A stretch of DNA of 64,000 nt. Source: Methylobacter tundripaludum. Lineage in GTDB: Bacteria > Pseudomonadota > Gammaproteobacteria > Methylococcales > Methylomonadaceae. The stretch covers positions 124,001 to 188,000 of the forward strand of contig NZ_PTIY01000004.1 in assembly GCF_002934365.1 (NCBI RefSeq), written 5' to 3'. A program made the translations under genes and the position numbers. Shown piece by piece: positions 36,829 through 43,443 of this stretch; the first letter of the stretch is position 1, and each line of letters opens with the position of its first letter. A model generated the notes under the pieces. That model was not told where the DNA came from. It was given only the letters and a program-made list of their open reading frames with translations, and did not search any database.

Positions 36829-37191
36829 GCCACCACACTCATACTCTGGTGAAGACTCAGCCTTTGTGTTGATATCAATAAGCTTTCCTGTTTCGCTAAA
36901 CTCAAAACGAAGCCTCCTTAATTGAACCGTACATTTTCTTTCAACAATAAATGCTTCTGGGTATTCACGCCTCAACAAATAAACTATATCTTTTTTGGAA
37001 TAGACATCTTTTGGAAATACCTTTGCCAGCCTTTCTAGGTCTTTTTCGGTATCACCATACCCTTGAGACATGTAAGTAATTGTGACGCCTTGATCCATTA
37101 CCGCATAAAGCAGAAAGGCAACAGCAGAAATTAAAAGTGCCGTCGATATAAAAAACGCCCACTTCCATTTGTTAATGCTCTTTTCCATCAT
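36823..37191 (-). CDS. Integron cassette protein resembling Imm58-family immunity proteins
   Basis: 122 residues (start ATG 37191; the ATG at 37188 is equally possible). One N-terminal membrane helix (WAFFISTALLISAVAFLLYAV) is followed by a periplasmic domain with DQGVTITYMSQGYGDTEKDL and two Cys, ending ESSPEYECGGT. The DQGVTxTYMxxGYxDTxxDLE string is how I remember Imm58-type immunity proteins, often carried as integron cassettes. There is no toxin partner here, as expected for a cassette. It begins 8 bp after the preceding attC and its stop lies in its own attC. Confidence 0.65.
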   Translation of the reverse strand: MMEKSINKWKWAFFISTALLISAVAFLLYAVMDQGVTITYMSQGYGDTEKDLERLAKVFPKDVYSKKDIVYLLRREYPEAFIVERKCTVQLRRLRFEFSETGKLIDINTKAESSPEYECGGT

Positions 37192-37198
37192 CTATTGC

Positions 37199-37288
37199 AC
37201 ATAACGTAGAGCTAACCGGGCGCGGCCCCGAAAGCTGAAAAAATAAAACCGCATTATAGCCGCGCTCCGGTTGAGCGCTGGGTTAGCG
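37199..37288 (-). repeat. attC of cassette 4
   Basis: On the - strand: CGCTAAC (37288-37282), arms AGCGCTCAACCGGAGCGCGG and CCGCGCCCGGTTAGCTCT, and GTTATGT (37205-37199). 90 bp. The toxin stop TAA lies inside the first box. Confidence 0.85.
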
Positions 37289-37585
37289 GTCACGGGTACG
37301 ACCGACCCAGTAACGGGGTTTACGAGAATTATGTGAAGCTGCAAAAACGACTATACCTTCGCCCTCTTGTCGGTAGAAAAGCGAGAAAGGAAACCCTCTG
37401 AGAAAAACGCGCCTCGTATTTGAAGCTGATGGTGTCCCTGATAGCGGGAAAGTCAACGCTCGGGCAGTTGCTTCTTCGACGGCTTTGGTAAAGCGGTCTC
37501 CTAAGCCCGGTTGTGCTTCGTTGTAATAAGCGACCTCAGCAAGAAATTCTTGGCGAGCTTCTGCGACAAAACGTGCTCGCTTCAC
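37283..37585 (-). CDS. RelE/ParE-superfamily toxin (integron cassette)
   Basis: 100 residues: MKRARFVAEARQEFLAEVAY, RFTKAVEEATARALTFPLSG, TRRVFLRGFPFSLFYRQEG and FAASHNSRKPRYWVGRT. This is the ParE/RelE fold with the helical hairpin and a C-terminal basic stretch. The spelling VFLRGFPFSLFYR and HxxRKPRYW matches the ParE-like branch paired with TIGR02574 antitoxins. Its start overlaps the antitoxin stop. As a cassette module it may stabilise the array. Confidence 0.9.
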   Translation of the reverse strand: MKRARFVAEARQEFLAEVAYYNEAQPGLGDRFTKAVEEATARALTFPLSGTPSASNTRRVFLRGFPFSLFYRQEGEGIVVFAASHNSRKPRYWVGRTRDR

Positions 37586-37812
37586 TGGGTTATGCGCCTT
37601 GCTTCAGCAAACACATCCTCTGCCGGATAGGTCTGTAGTTCCCCCTTGTCGAAAGCGGCGACACGCTTCTCAATTTCTCGTTCCCACTCTGTTTCGATTT
37701 CGGATAGGGGGGAGTCATGTAGTGACTCAAGAAGAACTTCAGCAAGATGTGCTCGCTCTTCAGGCAAAAGTGAACATGCTTGTTTCTCTAACTCGATTAG
37801 TAACGCGGACAT
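37582..37812 (-). CDS. TIGR02574-type addiction module antitoxin (integron cassette)
   Basis: 76 residues: MSALLIELEKQACSLLPEER, AHLAEVLLESLHDSPLSEIE, EWEREIEKRVAAFDKG and ELQTYPAEDVFAEARR. The LPEERAxLAExLLxSL motif and GE..xxxxxEVF.E.R tail define the antitoxins of RelE/ParE-like pairs. It overlaps the toxin gene by 4 bp and lies just after the attC of the methyltransferase cassette. Confidence 0.9.
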   Translation of the reverse strand: MSALLIELEKQACSLLPEERAHLAEVLLESLHDSPLSEIETEWEREIEKRVAAFDKGELQTYPAEDVFAEARRITQ

Positions 37813-37879
37813 GGTGAATACTCCTTTGGCTGTGATTAAGGCATTTTACTCTTGGCGCTCCCTGTTGTCTTGGTTTGGT

Positions 37880-37948
37880 CGCTAACGTAAAAGTAAGGGG
37901 CTGCGCGAGGCTTTATTCGCGCGGTCCCTCTTGACTGACAGGTTATGC
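37880..37948 (-). repeat. attC of cassette 3
   Basis: On the - strand: GCATAAC (37948-37942), arms GTCAAGAGGGACCGCGCG and CGCGCAGCCCCTTACTTTTAC, and GTTAGCG (37886-37880). 69 bp. The AGGGACCGCGCG/CGCGCAGCCCCT core closely resembles that of the attC at 38866-38987. Confidence 0.85.
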
Positions 37949-38611
37949 CTCACGCTGATAGCACCCACGGAACCTGCGTACCGCAGGTTGTTCGTCGTCA
38001 ATGTAATCCTCGGAATATCTCTCAACAAAGCCTTGCGACTTAAGTGTGTCGATTTCTCGTTGCGCAAGTGGCCAAGGCATCGAGCCTATTGCTTCTGAAT
38101 CTCCTCTCAGTCGGGTGATGAGCATAAGATAGCCACCGGGCAAAACAAATTCAGAGATTTGCTTTAGCGCTTTAGCACGTAACTCCGGTGGCAGCACCTG
38201 AAGTGTGTACGATTCAAGCACCAAATCGAAAGCACCCGACCAGTTATCAGGAGCTTGAAATAGATCGCGTGTTATGTACATGACTTTGGAATTGGGAAAT
38301 CGGCTTTCACATACTGAAATGGCGGTAGGCGAAATGTCGAAAGCCGTAACATCAAAACCGAGACCGGAAAGCCATTCAGCATCGTCACCCAAGCCACATC
38401 CGACCTTCAAAGCCCTTTGTCCGAAAGAGAAACGACCATCTATCTTTTGGAAAAGCTCAATCAAGTTCGGATTGGGCACATGGTCGGCCCAAGGGACAGA
38501 AACTCCTTCCGAGAGAGCTTGGGCATACAACTGCTCAAACCATTCGAGAGGATGCCCGGCGGCGATTGCTTCTTGGGCTAACTGCCTCGCGGTAGCGCGA
38601 TGATTATTCAT
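37943..38611 (-). CDS. SAM-dependent methyltransferase (integron cassette)
   Basis: 222 residues from the ATG at 38611 (MNNHRATARQLAQEAIAAG). Class I Rossmann methyltransferase: SAM motif I in ALKVGCGLGDDAEWLSGLG, motif II acidic in VTAFDISPTAISV, then DLVLESYTLQVLPP and a post-core LPGGYLMLITRL. It resembles the thiopurine methyltransferase/UbiE-like group found in integron cassettes, but the substrate is unknown. The stop lies in its attC. Confidence 0.85.
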   Translation of the reverse strand: MNNHRATARQLAQEAIAAGHPLEWFEQLYAQALSEGVSVPWADHVPNPNLIELFQKIDGRFSFGQRALKVGCGLGDDAEWLSGLGFDVTAFDISPTAISVCESRFPNSKVMYITRDLFQAPDNWSGAFDLVLESYTLQVLPPELRAKALKQISEFVLPGGYLMLITRLRGDSEAIGSMPWPLAQREIDTLKSQGFVERYSEDYIDDEQPAVRRFRGCYQREA

Positions 38612-38629
38612 AAACGTACTTTCTATGGG

Positions 38630-38674
38630 GCATAACGTTTTGCGCATCGTGTACGCTCTAACGACGCGTTAGCC
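38630..38674 (-). repeat. attC of cassette 2
   Basis: On the - strand: GGCTAAC (38674-38668), short arms GCGTCGT and ACGATGCGC, and GTTATGC (38636-38630). 45 bp, the shortest of the array. Confidence 0.7.
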
Positions 38675-38695
38675 GATATTTATACTGCACAGTTG

Positions 38696-38815
38696 TTAAT
38701 CGTTGGGACGAAAGTGGGGGTGTGTTGACTTTAGAAAGTGATACCCTCGCCCCGTCGTATCAACGCAGTTATACGACGGGGCGAGGGAATCACTTTTAAG
38801 AAGAAACAACAACAT
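38696..38815 (-). CDS. Possible 39-residue ORF in the palindrome cassette
   Basis: ATG at 38815 with AGAGG five bases upstream opens a 39-codon frame (MLLFLLKSDSLAPS...FRPND) ending at TAA 38696-38698. The whole 26-bp-arm palindrome lies inside it. The amino-acid sequence shows no known motif. It may be a leader-like peptide or chance; the well-placed ribosome site is the only evidence for coding. Confidence 0.3.
   Translation of the reverse strand: MLLFLLKSDSLAPSYNCVDTTGRGYHFLKSTHPHFRPND
38735..38796. repeat. Long palindrome in cassette 2
   Basis: Arms 38735-38760 and 38771-38796 are 26 bp each with a single mismatch and a 10-base loop (CAACGCAGTT). The core is CCCTCGCCCCGTCGTAT. The hairpin would be very stable on either strand. 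There is no T-run immediately after, so it is not a classic terminator. Confidence 0.85.
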
Positions 38816-38865
38816 AAAACCTCTTTTGTTTCAATCGATTAACGTATCTATGGGGTATAAATGTT

Positions 38866-38987
38866 GGCTAACGTTACGGTAAGGGGCGCGCCGCTAACGG
38901 AAGCCAAACGAAGCCACCCAACCTTGAAAAAAACCAAACTTCAAAACCGCCACCGGGCGGCGCGTCCCTTTGACTGACTTGTTAGAT
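38866..38987 (-). repeat. attC of cassette 1
   Basis: On the - strand: ATCTAAC (38987-38981), arms AAGTCAGTCAAAGGGACGCG and GCGCGCCCCTTACCGTAAC, and GTTAGCC (38872-38866). 122 bp, the longest and most canonical of the set. The stop of the third gene of the cassette borders the first box. Confidence 0.88.
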
Positions 38988-39400
38988 CATTTATAGGGTT
39001 CGAATTTTTGACTGTTAAAATGGTAAGTAGCGAAATCGCCATCAGAATCAATAAGGCCTAACACAACATCAAATGGCTCATTGAAATATTGCGACCCTCC
39101 TTCTTGTGTGATGTCGAATACTTGCTTCTCTAATTTTCGCACTATAACAGCAGGTTCACCTTCTTTTGGAAGCTTTCTATCCTTCATTCCTTCCTTCCAG
39201 CGGACAATGTCTCCTTCTTTGAAATCATGCTTAACTTTATAAATGTCATACAGGCGTTTCAACTCATCGGGTGTGCTTTGCTTTCTTTTACTTGAAAGTG
39301 CGTTACTTAAAAGCTCTCTTAGCAATAATTCTTTATCTTTATCACGTCCAGGTCTATCTGCTAAGACAGATATGAGCATTTCTTTATCTAACTCTGACAT
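38987..39400 (-). CDS. Third gene of cassette 1: soluble protein of unknown function
   Basis: 137 residues, GGAGAG placed just before the ATG. An alpha-helical N-terminal half (SELDKEMLISVLADRPGRDK, TPDELKRLYDIYKV) is followed by a compact domain beginning HDFKEGDIVRWKEGMKDRKL and ending YFNEPFDVVLGLIDSDGDF... HFNSQKFEPY. The latter resembles a widespread uncharacterised beta-rich domain found at the C-terminus of many hypothetical proteins. It overlaps the upstream gene by 17 bp, so the three cassette genes are translationally linked. Confidence 0.75.
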   Translation of the reverse strand: MSELDKEMLISVLADRPGRDKDKELLLRELLSNALSSKRKQSTPDELKRLYDIYKVKHDFKEGDIVRWKEGMKDRKLPKEGEPAVIVRKLEKQVFDITQEGGSQYFNEPFDVVLGLIDSDGDFATYHFNSQKFEPYK

Positions 39401-39674
39401 TTTTTCTCTCCGAAATTAGTGCGGTCAGGTCGTAAATATTGTTTTGATTAGAACTGGATTCTTTACTATTTTGTGGTTCAATTTCATTGATTCCAGAATC
39501 TTCCTCAAGTTCTTTTCGAAGCATAGGCGCAAGGCGAGCCGCTAGCTCTGATACAAATTCATCTGTTATTGTGGGCGCTTGTTTTATGTGGCTCGCTTCT
39601 TGAAAACCTATGGCTATTGCCACTAGAAATACGATAACTACGAGTACACTAATTATTACTACTATTGATGCCAA
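39384..39674 (-). CDS. Second gene of cassette 1: single-pass membrane protein
   Basis: 96 residues from a TTG at 39674, with AGGAGG 8 bases upstream, so the non-ATG start is well supported. One membrane helix at the N-terminus (SIVVIISVLVVIVFLVAIAI) is followed by TITDEFVSELAARLAPMLRK and an acidic, Asn/Ser-rich tail. No family is recognised. It overlaps both its neighbours. Confidence 0.75.
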   Translation of the reverse strand: MASIVVIISVLVVIVFLVAIAIGFQEASHIKQAPTITDEFVSELAARLAPMLRKELEEDSGINEIEPQNSKESSSNQNNIYDLTALISERKNVRVR

Positions 39675-40108
39675 AGGGTTCCTCCTTTCTTGCTCTTATA
39701 AAAGAGATACGCTTTTCCGAAAGTTGCATAAATAAGAGCCATCGCAAAAGATGAAATATTTAGATTATTGACAACTGAAATTTTGTTTGGATCTGAAGTT
39801 TCACTGGAAAAAATCAAATAAGAAGTGATAACAAAGCTCATTATGGCTATTGGCATAAATGCAAATGCAGTGGCTTTCCATAGGTTTCCCAACTTTGATT
39901 TTTCATCATCAAAAAAGTAATCCAGTGTCACGCCAATTGTTACTGCTAAAGTGAAAAACAACAACACACCATCTTTCACAAAAAAGTATAGTGTTGCATC
40001 TTTAGGCTCATTATATAAAGAAACCCCAATATCTACCCAAAGTTGCATAAGACCGAAAACCACGATCAGTATCGTCCAGTAAACTCCTTTGCCGATGCAT
40101 ATTACCAT
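39662..40108 (-). CDS. First gene of cassette 1: four-helix membrane protein
   Basis: 148 residues with four predicted membrane helices (about 8-30, 45-63, 79-101 and 117-135) and short loops. AAGGA lies 8 bases before the ATG at 40108, which is 17 bp inside the cassette boundary. No conserved motif is recognised. Being first after attI, it and the two overlapping genes behind it are best placed for expression from an integron promoter. Confidence 0.75.
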   Translation of the reverse strand: MVICIGKGVYWTILIVVFGLMQLWVDIGVSLYNEPKDATLYFFVKDGVLLFFTLAVTIGVTLDYFFDDEKSKLGNLWKATAFAFMPIAIMSFVITSYLIFSSETSDPNKISVVNNLNISSFAMALIYATFGKAYLFYKSKKGGTLWHQ

Positions 40109-40124
40109 GATTGAGTATCCTTTG

Positions 40125-40246
40125 ATCTAACGTAATATATACGACACCATTTGTCGTATAAAAAAATCGCATTGTCGTATAATCATTTTTGATTAAAGTT
40201 ATCTTATTGTTTTCAATGGTTAGATTGTAAGGTAAGGCGACATATC
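40125..40246. other. attI region and intI/array intergenic control region
   Basis: The - strand GTTAGAT at 40131-40125 fits the GTTRRRY recombination box where the first cassette joins attI. The 115 bp between it and intI is AT-rich and should hold attI, the cassette promoter and the intI promoter. No canonical LexA box (CTGT-N8-ACAG) is present. Confidence 0.7.
40138..40160. promoter_or_regulatory. Operator-like palindrome at attI
   Basis: TATACGACA (40138-40146) and TGTCGTATA (40152-40160) form a perfect 9-bp inverted repeat with a 5-base spacer. A third TGTCGTATA copy is at 40173-40181. Spacing suggests a dimeric regulator site, or IntI binding sites of attI. Confidence 0.55.
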
Positions 40247-41239
40247 ATGCAAACAAATACGACATCGGCGCAGCCCAAAAAACTACTCGACCAAGTCCGT
40301 GACAAGATTCGTTTCAAGCACTACAGCCTGAGCACGGAAAAAACCTATATCGCCTGGATTAGGCAGTTTATTTTGTACCATCACAAGCGCCATCCCTTGG
40401 AAATGGGGGCGCTTGAGGTAGAGGCGTTTTTAACCTATTTGGCTACGCAACGGCATGTATCCAGCTCTACCCAAAATCAAGCGTTGTCGGCGATTTTGTT
40501 TTTGTACCGCGAGGTATTGGCTGTGGATTTATCGTGGCTGGATAATTTTGAGCGTTCGAAAAAGCCCCGGCGTTTGCCTGTGGTGCTCACGATTCAGGAA
40601 ATACAGGCTCTGTTGCATGAGGCTTCCGGTGCGCCTGAGCCGATTTGTTTGATCATTAAGTTATTGTACGGCACCGGTATGCGGTTGATGGAGGCGGTGC
40701 GGTTACGGGTGAAAGATGTTGATCTGGAACGCAAGGAAGTTATTGTGCGTGACGGTAAGGGCGGTAAGGATCGGGTGACTATGTTGCCGGAAAGCCTGGT
40801 GGAATCGATGCGCACTCAGCTTGCGTTGCGCCGGGTCTGGCACGAGCAGGATGTTGTTTTGGGTAAGGTCGATGTGTGGTTGCCGGATGCGCTGGCGATC
40901 AAGTATCCTAACGCTTCAAAAGAATGGGGTTGGCAATATGTGTTTGCCGCCAAAAATTATTCAGTCGATCCACGCAGAAAATCGGAACGCCGTCATCATG
41001 TTGAAGAAAAACAGGTGCAACGCTATGTCAAACTGGCTGCTCAAACGGCAGGCATCGCCAAGCCGACGAGCCCGCATACTTTACGGCACAGCTTTGCGAC
41101 GCACATCTTGCAGTCGGGTTACGACATTCGTACTGTACAAGAATTGCTGGGGCATAGCGATGTCGCCACGACCATGATTTATACCCACGTGTTAAACAAA
41201 GGCGGCAAAGGCGTGGTGAGTCCGCTGGATCGGTTGTAG
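40247..41239 (+). CDS. intI: Integron integrase
   Basis: 330 residues, a tyrosine recombinase. The N-terminal SAM-like core-binding domain includes YSLSTEKTYIAWIRQFILYH. Catalytic residues lie in GTGMRLMEAVRLRVKDV (Arg), HTLRHSFATHIL (His, Arg) and LGHSDVATTMIYTHV (His, Tyr). The diagnostic IntI-specific extra domain is present before the last catalytic block (ALAIKYPNASKEWGWQYVFA then DPRRKSERRHHVEEKQVQR), which separates IntI from XerC/D. The gene is intact and divergent from the cassettes, so the integron may still recombine. Confidence 0.96.
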   Translation: MQTNTTSAQPKKLLDQVRDKIRFKHYSLSTEKTYIAWIRQFILYHHKRHPLEMGALEVEAFLTYLATQRHVSSSTQNQALSAILFLYREVLAVDLSWLDNFERSKKPRRLPVVLTIQEIQALLHEASGAPEPICLIIKLLYGTGMRLMEAVRLRVKDVDLERKEVIVRDGKGGKDRVTMLPESLVESMRTQLALRRVWHEQDVVLGKVDVWLPDALAIKYPNASKEWGWQYVFAAKNYSVDPRRKSERRHHVEEKQVQRYVKLAAQTAGIAKPTSPHTLRHSFATHILQSGYDIRTVQELLGHSDVATTMIYTHVLNKGGKGVVSPLDRL

Positions 41240-41257
41240 CGTACATCGAAAGAATTT

Positions 41258-41288
41258 CCTCACCCTAGCCCTCTCCAGCAGGAGAGGG
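41258..41288. repeat. CCCTCTCC/GGAGAGGG dispersed repeat
   Basis: CCTCACCCTAGCCCTCTCC...GGAGAGGG, inverse copy of the repeat at 23645-23677, just beyond the intI stop. Confidence 0.65.
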
Positions 41289-41342
41289 AACAATAGCGCC
41301 GAATTTGAGTATGGTATGCCGTTAAAGTTAAGCGGTTATCGG

Positions 41343-41582
41343 TAAGGATATGGTCAGTAATAACTTCCCGATATTGAACGGATGAAATTTTTCCGTTCGC
41401 CCTGAGCCCTTCGGCTACGCTCAGGAGAGCCTTGTCGAAGCCTGTCATGAGCTTGTCGAATGGGGTGGGCGGAAAAATTTCGCCCTACCGCGTCAAGCCG
41501 ATCATGCTTCGACAGGCTCAGCACGAACGGCTTGACGACCGGAAATAGTGATTTCGGGAAGTTATTTTTAACCAAATCCTAA
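41343..41582. mobile_element. MITE-like element, copy 2
   Basis: About 239 bp. The ends contain a perfect 13-bp inverted repeat AATAACTTCCCGA (41359-41371) / TCGGGAAGTTATT (41554-41566) within ~30-bp imperfect terminal repeats. The interior includes CCCTTCGGCTACGCTCAGGA, TTCGACAGGCTCAGCACGAA and no gene. The right end is identical to that of the copy at 19010-19172. Confidence 0.75.
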
Positions 41583-41583
41583 G

Positions 41584-43164
41584 TTATTTACCGTTAGTAG
41601 TGTCCAATCGCTTTACAACCCCGATTCCCAACAACAAAACCAAGGCCCCCCACAATAAACTCGGCACCAGCCAAAACCAGTTCTGGTAAAAAGTGGCCGG
41701 CGGGTTTTTCAGGTAAGGCACTTCGTATAAGCCTGTCCAAGCTTGATGTATCGGCGAACGTTCCAGGATTTCTCCCGATGCCAGCGATACCGTGGATATG
41801 CCGGTATTGGTGACGCGAAGTACCGGGCGGCGGAACTCCACGCCGCGGGCCAGGGTCATGTACATGTGTTGGTAGGGTTCCTGCCATGCGCCGTACCAGG
41901 AATCATTGGTCGCATTGACGATGAACTGCGCGCCGAGTTCCGCCAGCGAATGGGTAAATCCGGGGAACAGGCTTTCGTAGCAGATTTGCGCGCCCATTTT
42001 ATAGCCGTTCCAGCGCAGTAATTCGGTCGGGCCGTGGCCTCGTGCGAAATGTCCGGTGGGCGGCAGCCATTTGCGGATTTCCGGGAAAATCTGTTCGCCG
42101 GGGATGTATTCGCCGAAAGCCAGCAGGATCGATTTGCTGTAATGCGGCGGCACGATCTGACCGTCCTTGTTCAACACGAACAGGGAATTGGTAATCAGTC
42201 GGGATTTCTCATCAATGCTGTAAGCGCCGGTAATCAGCGGCAGTTGCCGGTCTTGGAGAAACTGCGCCAGCGCTACCGGGTAGTCGTCGGATTTAAATCG
42301 CTCGCCCAGCAATGCCGGGAATGCGGTTTCAGGCCACATCGCGAAGTCGATTTTGGCGTTTTGGTGAGCGCTGAGCGCGTTATCGGTCAGCGTGGTATAG
42401 CGGTTGAAGATTTCTTTGCCGTAGCCTTTGCCTAATTCTGCGGCCAGTTTCTCCGCGTTATCGATATAGGCTTGAATCAGCAAAACTTTAAACGACGCAT
42501 CCGGTTGCGGGAGTCTGTTTTTAAGCCAGAGGCCGCCGACATTCAGCAAGGTAAAACCGGTAACGACAGTCGCCAGGATGATTTTTCCGGCGCTTTGTTT
42601 GCGCTTTTCCCAGGCAATATACAGCGGCAGGTTGCAGAGTAGTGTCGCTGCGCTCAGTCCGCTAAAACCGATCACTTCCGCCCAATGGTAAACGGGGATG
42701 TTTGCGCCATACCAGGAGTAACCGAAGTTCCAGTCGAACAGTGTCAGCGAGTAAGCTTCGCAAAGAATGGTGATCAGCGCCATCAGCCACAACGAAAGCC
42801 GTGGTGACCATTGGAATTTCTTTCGGCCCCAAAACCACAGTGCGCCGGCCAGCGGTACGAACAAGTGGGCTATCAAGCCGTAGACTACCATGCCGACGGC
42901 CGCTATAGGCCAGTCCAGATGGGCAAATTCATGCAGTAGGTAAGTGACCCAGTTAAAGCCGATCAGCGTGAAAACGAACGAGGTGATCATGCCGCCAAGC
43001 AAAACGCTTTTTAGGCTGGTTTGCCGATTCCAGAAAATCCATAATGGAACGAAACAGAATAGCGAAGCCCAAGGCGGGAAGGGGATGTAACTGGTGCCGA
43101 TCAGGATGCCGGACAGGATGGGGAGTAGCCAGGGTTTAAGATTGCCGGGTGTAACGCTGTTCAT
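41584..43164 (-). CDS. Apolipoprotein N-acyltransferase paralogue (second copy)
   Basis: 526 residues. About eight N-terminal membrane helices (WLLPILSGILIGTSYIPFPP), then the nitrilase-like domain with an intact triad: Glu279 in MWPETAFPALL, Lys344 in YSKSILLAFGEYIPG and Cys395 in QICYESLFPG. The lysine motif (SKSILLAFGEY) departs from the usual KxHLVPFGEY, while the first copy keeps KTHLLPFGEY. Both copies look catalytic, so this one may have another acceptor or acyl preference. It is alone, followed by a MITE-like element 1 bp after its stop. Confidence 0.88.
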   Translation of the reverse strand: MNSVTPGNLKPWLLPILSGILIGTSYIPFPPWASLFCFVPLWIFWNRQTSLKSVLLGGMITSFVFTLIGFNWVTYLLHEFAHLDWPIAAVGMVVYGLIAHLFVPLAGALWFWGRKKFQWSPRLSLWLMALITILCEAYSLTLFDWNFGYSWYGANIPVYHWAEVIGFSGLSAATLLCNLPLYIAWEKRKQSAGKIILATVVTGFTLLNVGGLWLKNRLPQPDASFKVLLIQAYIDNAEKLAAELGKGYGKEIFNRYTTLTDNALSAHQNAKIDFAMWPETAFPALLGERFKSDDYPVALAQFLQDRQLPLITGAYSIDEKSRLITNSLFVLNKDGQIVPPHYSKSILLAFGEYIPGEQIFPEIRKWLPPTGHFARGHGPTELLRWNGYKMGAQICYESLFPGFTHSLAELGAQFIVNATNDSWYGAWQEPYQHMYMTLARGVEFRRPVLRVTNTGISTVSLASGEILERSPIHQAWTGLYEVPYLKNPPATFYQNWFWLVPSLLWGALVLLLGIGVVKRLDTTNGK

Positions 43165-43205
43165 GGTGTTAAAGGTCGTGATGTGATTATGCGGGAGTTA
43201 CGCTA

Positions 43206-43309
43206 GTTCCCAAGCTCCGGCTTGGGAATTCGAGAGACGAAGCTCTAGCTTCGCGAGACGGGAAGCTAGAGCTTCCAAGACTGGGTTCCCAAGCTTGGAG
43301 CTTGGGAAC
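43206..43309. repeat. Nested GTTCCCAAGC palindromes
   Basis: GTTCCCAAGCTCCGGCTTGGGAA at the left, GTTCCCAAGCTTGGAGCTTGGGAAC at the right (given here in words: each arm pair is GTTCCCAAGC/GCTTGGGAA). Between them GAAGCTCTAGCTTC and GGAAGCTAGAGCTTCC form a further hairpin. Non-coding, between lnt2 and the ParA-like gene. Confidence 0.7.
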
Positions 43310-43443
43310 CAGCACAAAACCAGACCAAACCAGCAATTTTCCTGGGGTCGTTATATTTTTCCGCCTACTCTGCATTCCGCACCGCTGGAGCGGTACTGGA
43401 TGCGTTTCCACGCCGGAGCATGGGAACGATAAATATGTATACC

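Larger units (their letters stand above)
36782..41239. mobile_element. Chromosomal integron: intI, attI region and five cassettes
   Basis: intI (40247-41239, +) is divergent from an array of - strand genes. Each gene or gene set ends at an attC whose outer boxes read RYYYAAC-like and GTTRRRY-like on the - strand. In four of the five attC sites a stop codon of the preceding gene lies inside or at the first box, the usual integron arrangement. Five cassettes span about 3.35 kb. attC lengths vary (45-122 bp) and their sequences are not of one family, unlike Vibrio superintegrons. Confidence 0.88.

Noticed and set aside
40132-40246. LexA operator upstream of intI
   Set aside because: No CTGT-N8-ACAG or close variant; only the TGTCGTATA repeats were found.
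43200-43310. CRISPR or attC array suggested by repeated GTTCCCAAGC
   Set aside because: Nested palindromes without regular spacers or attC boxes.
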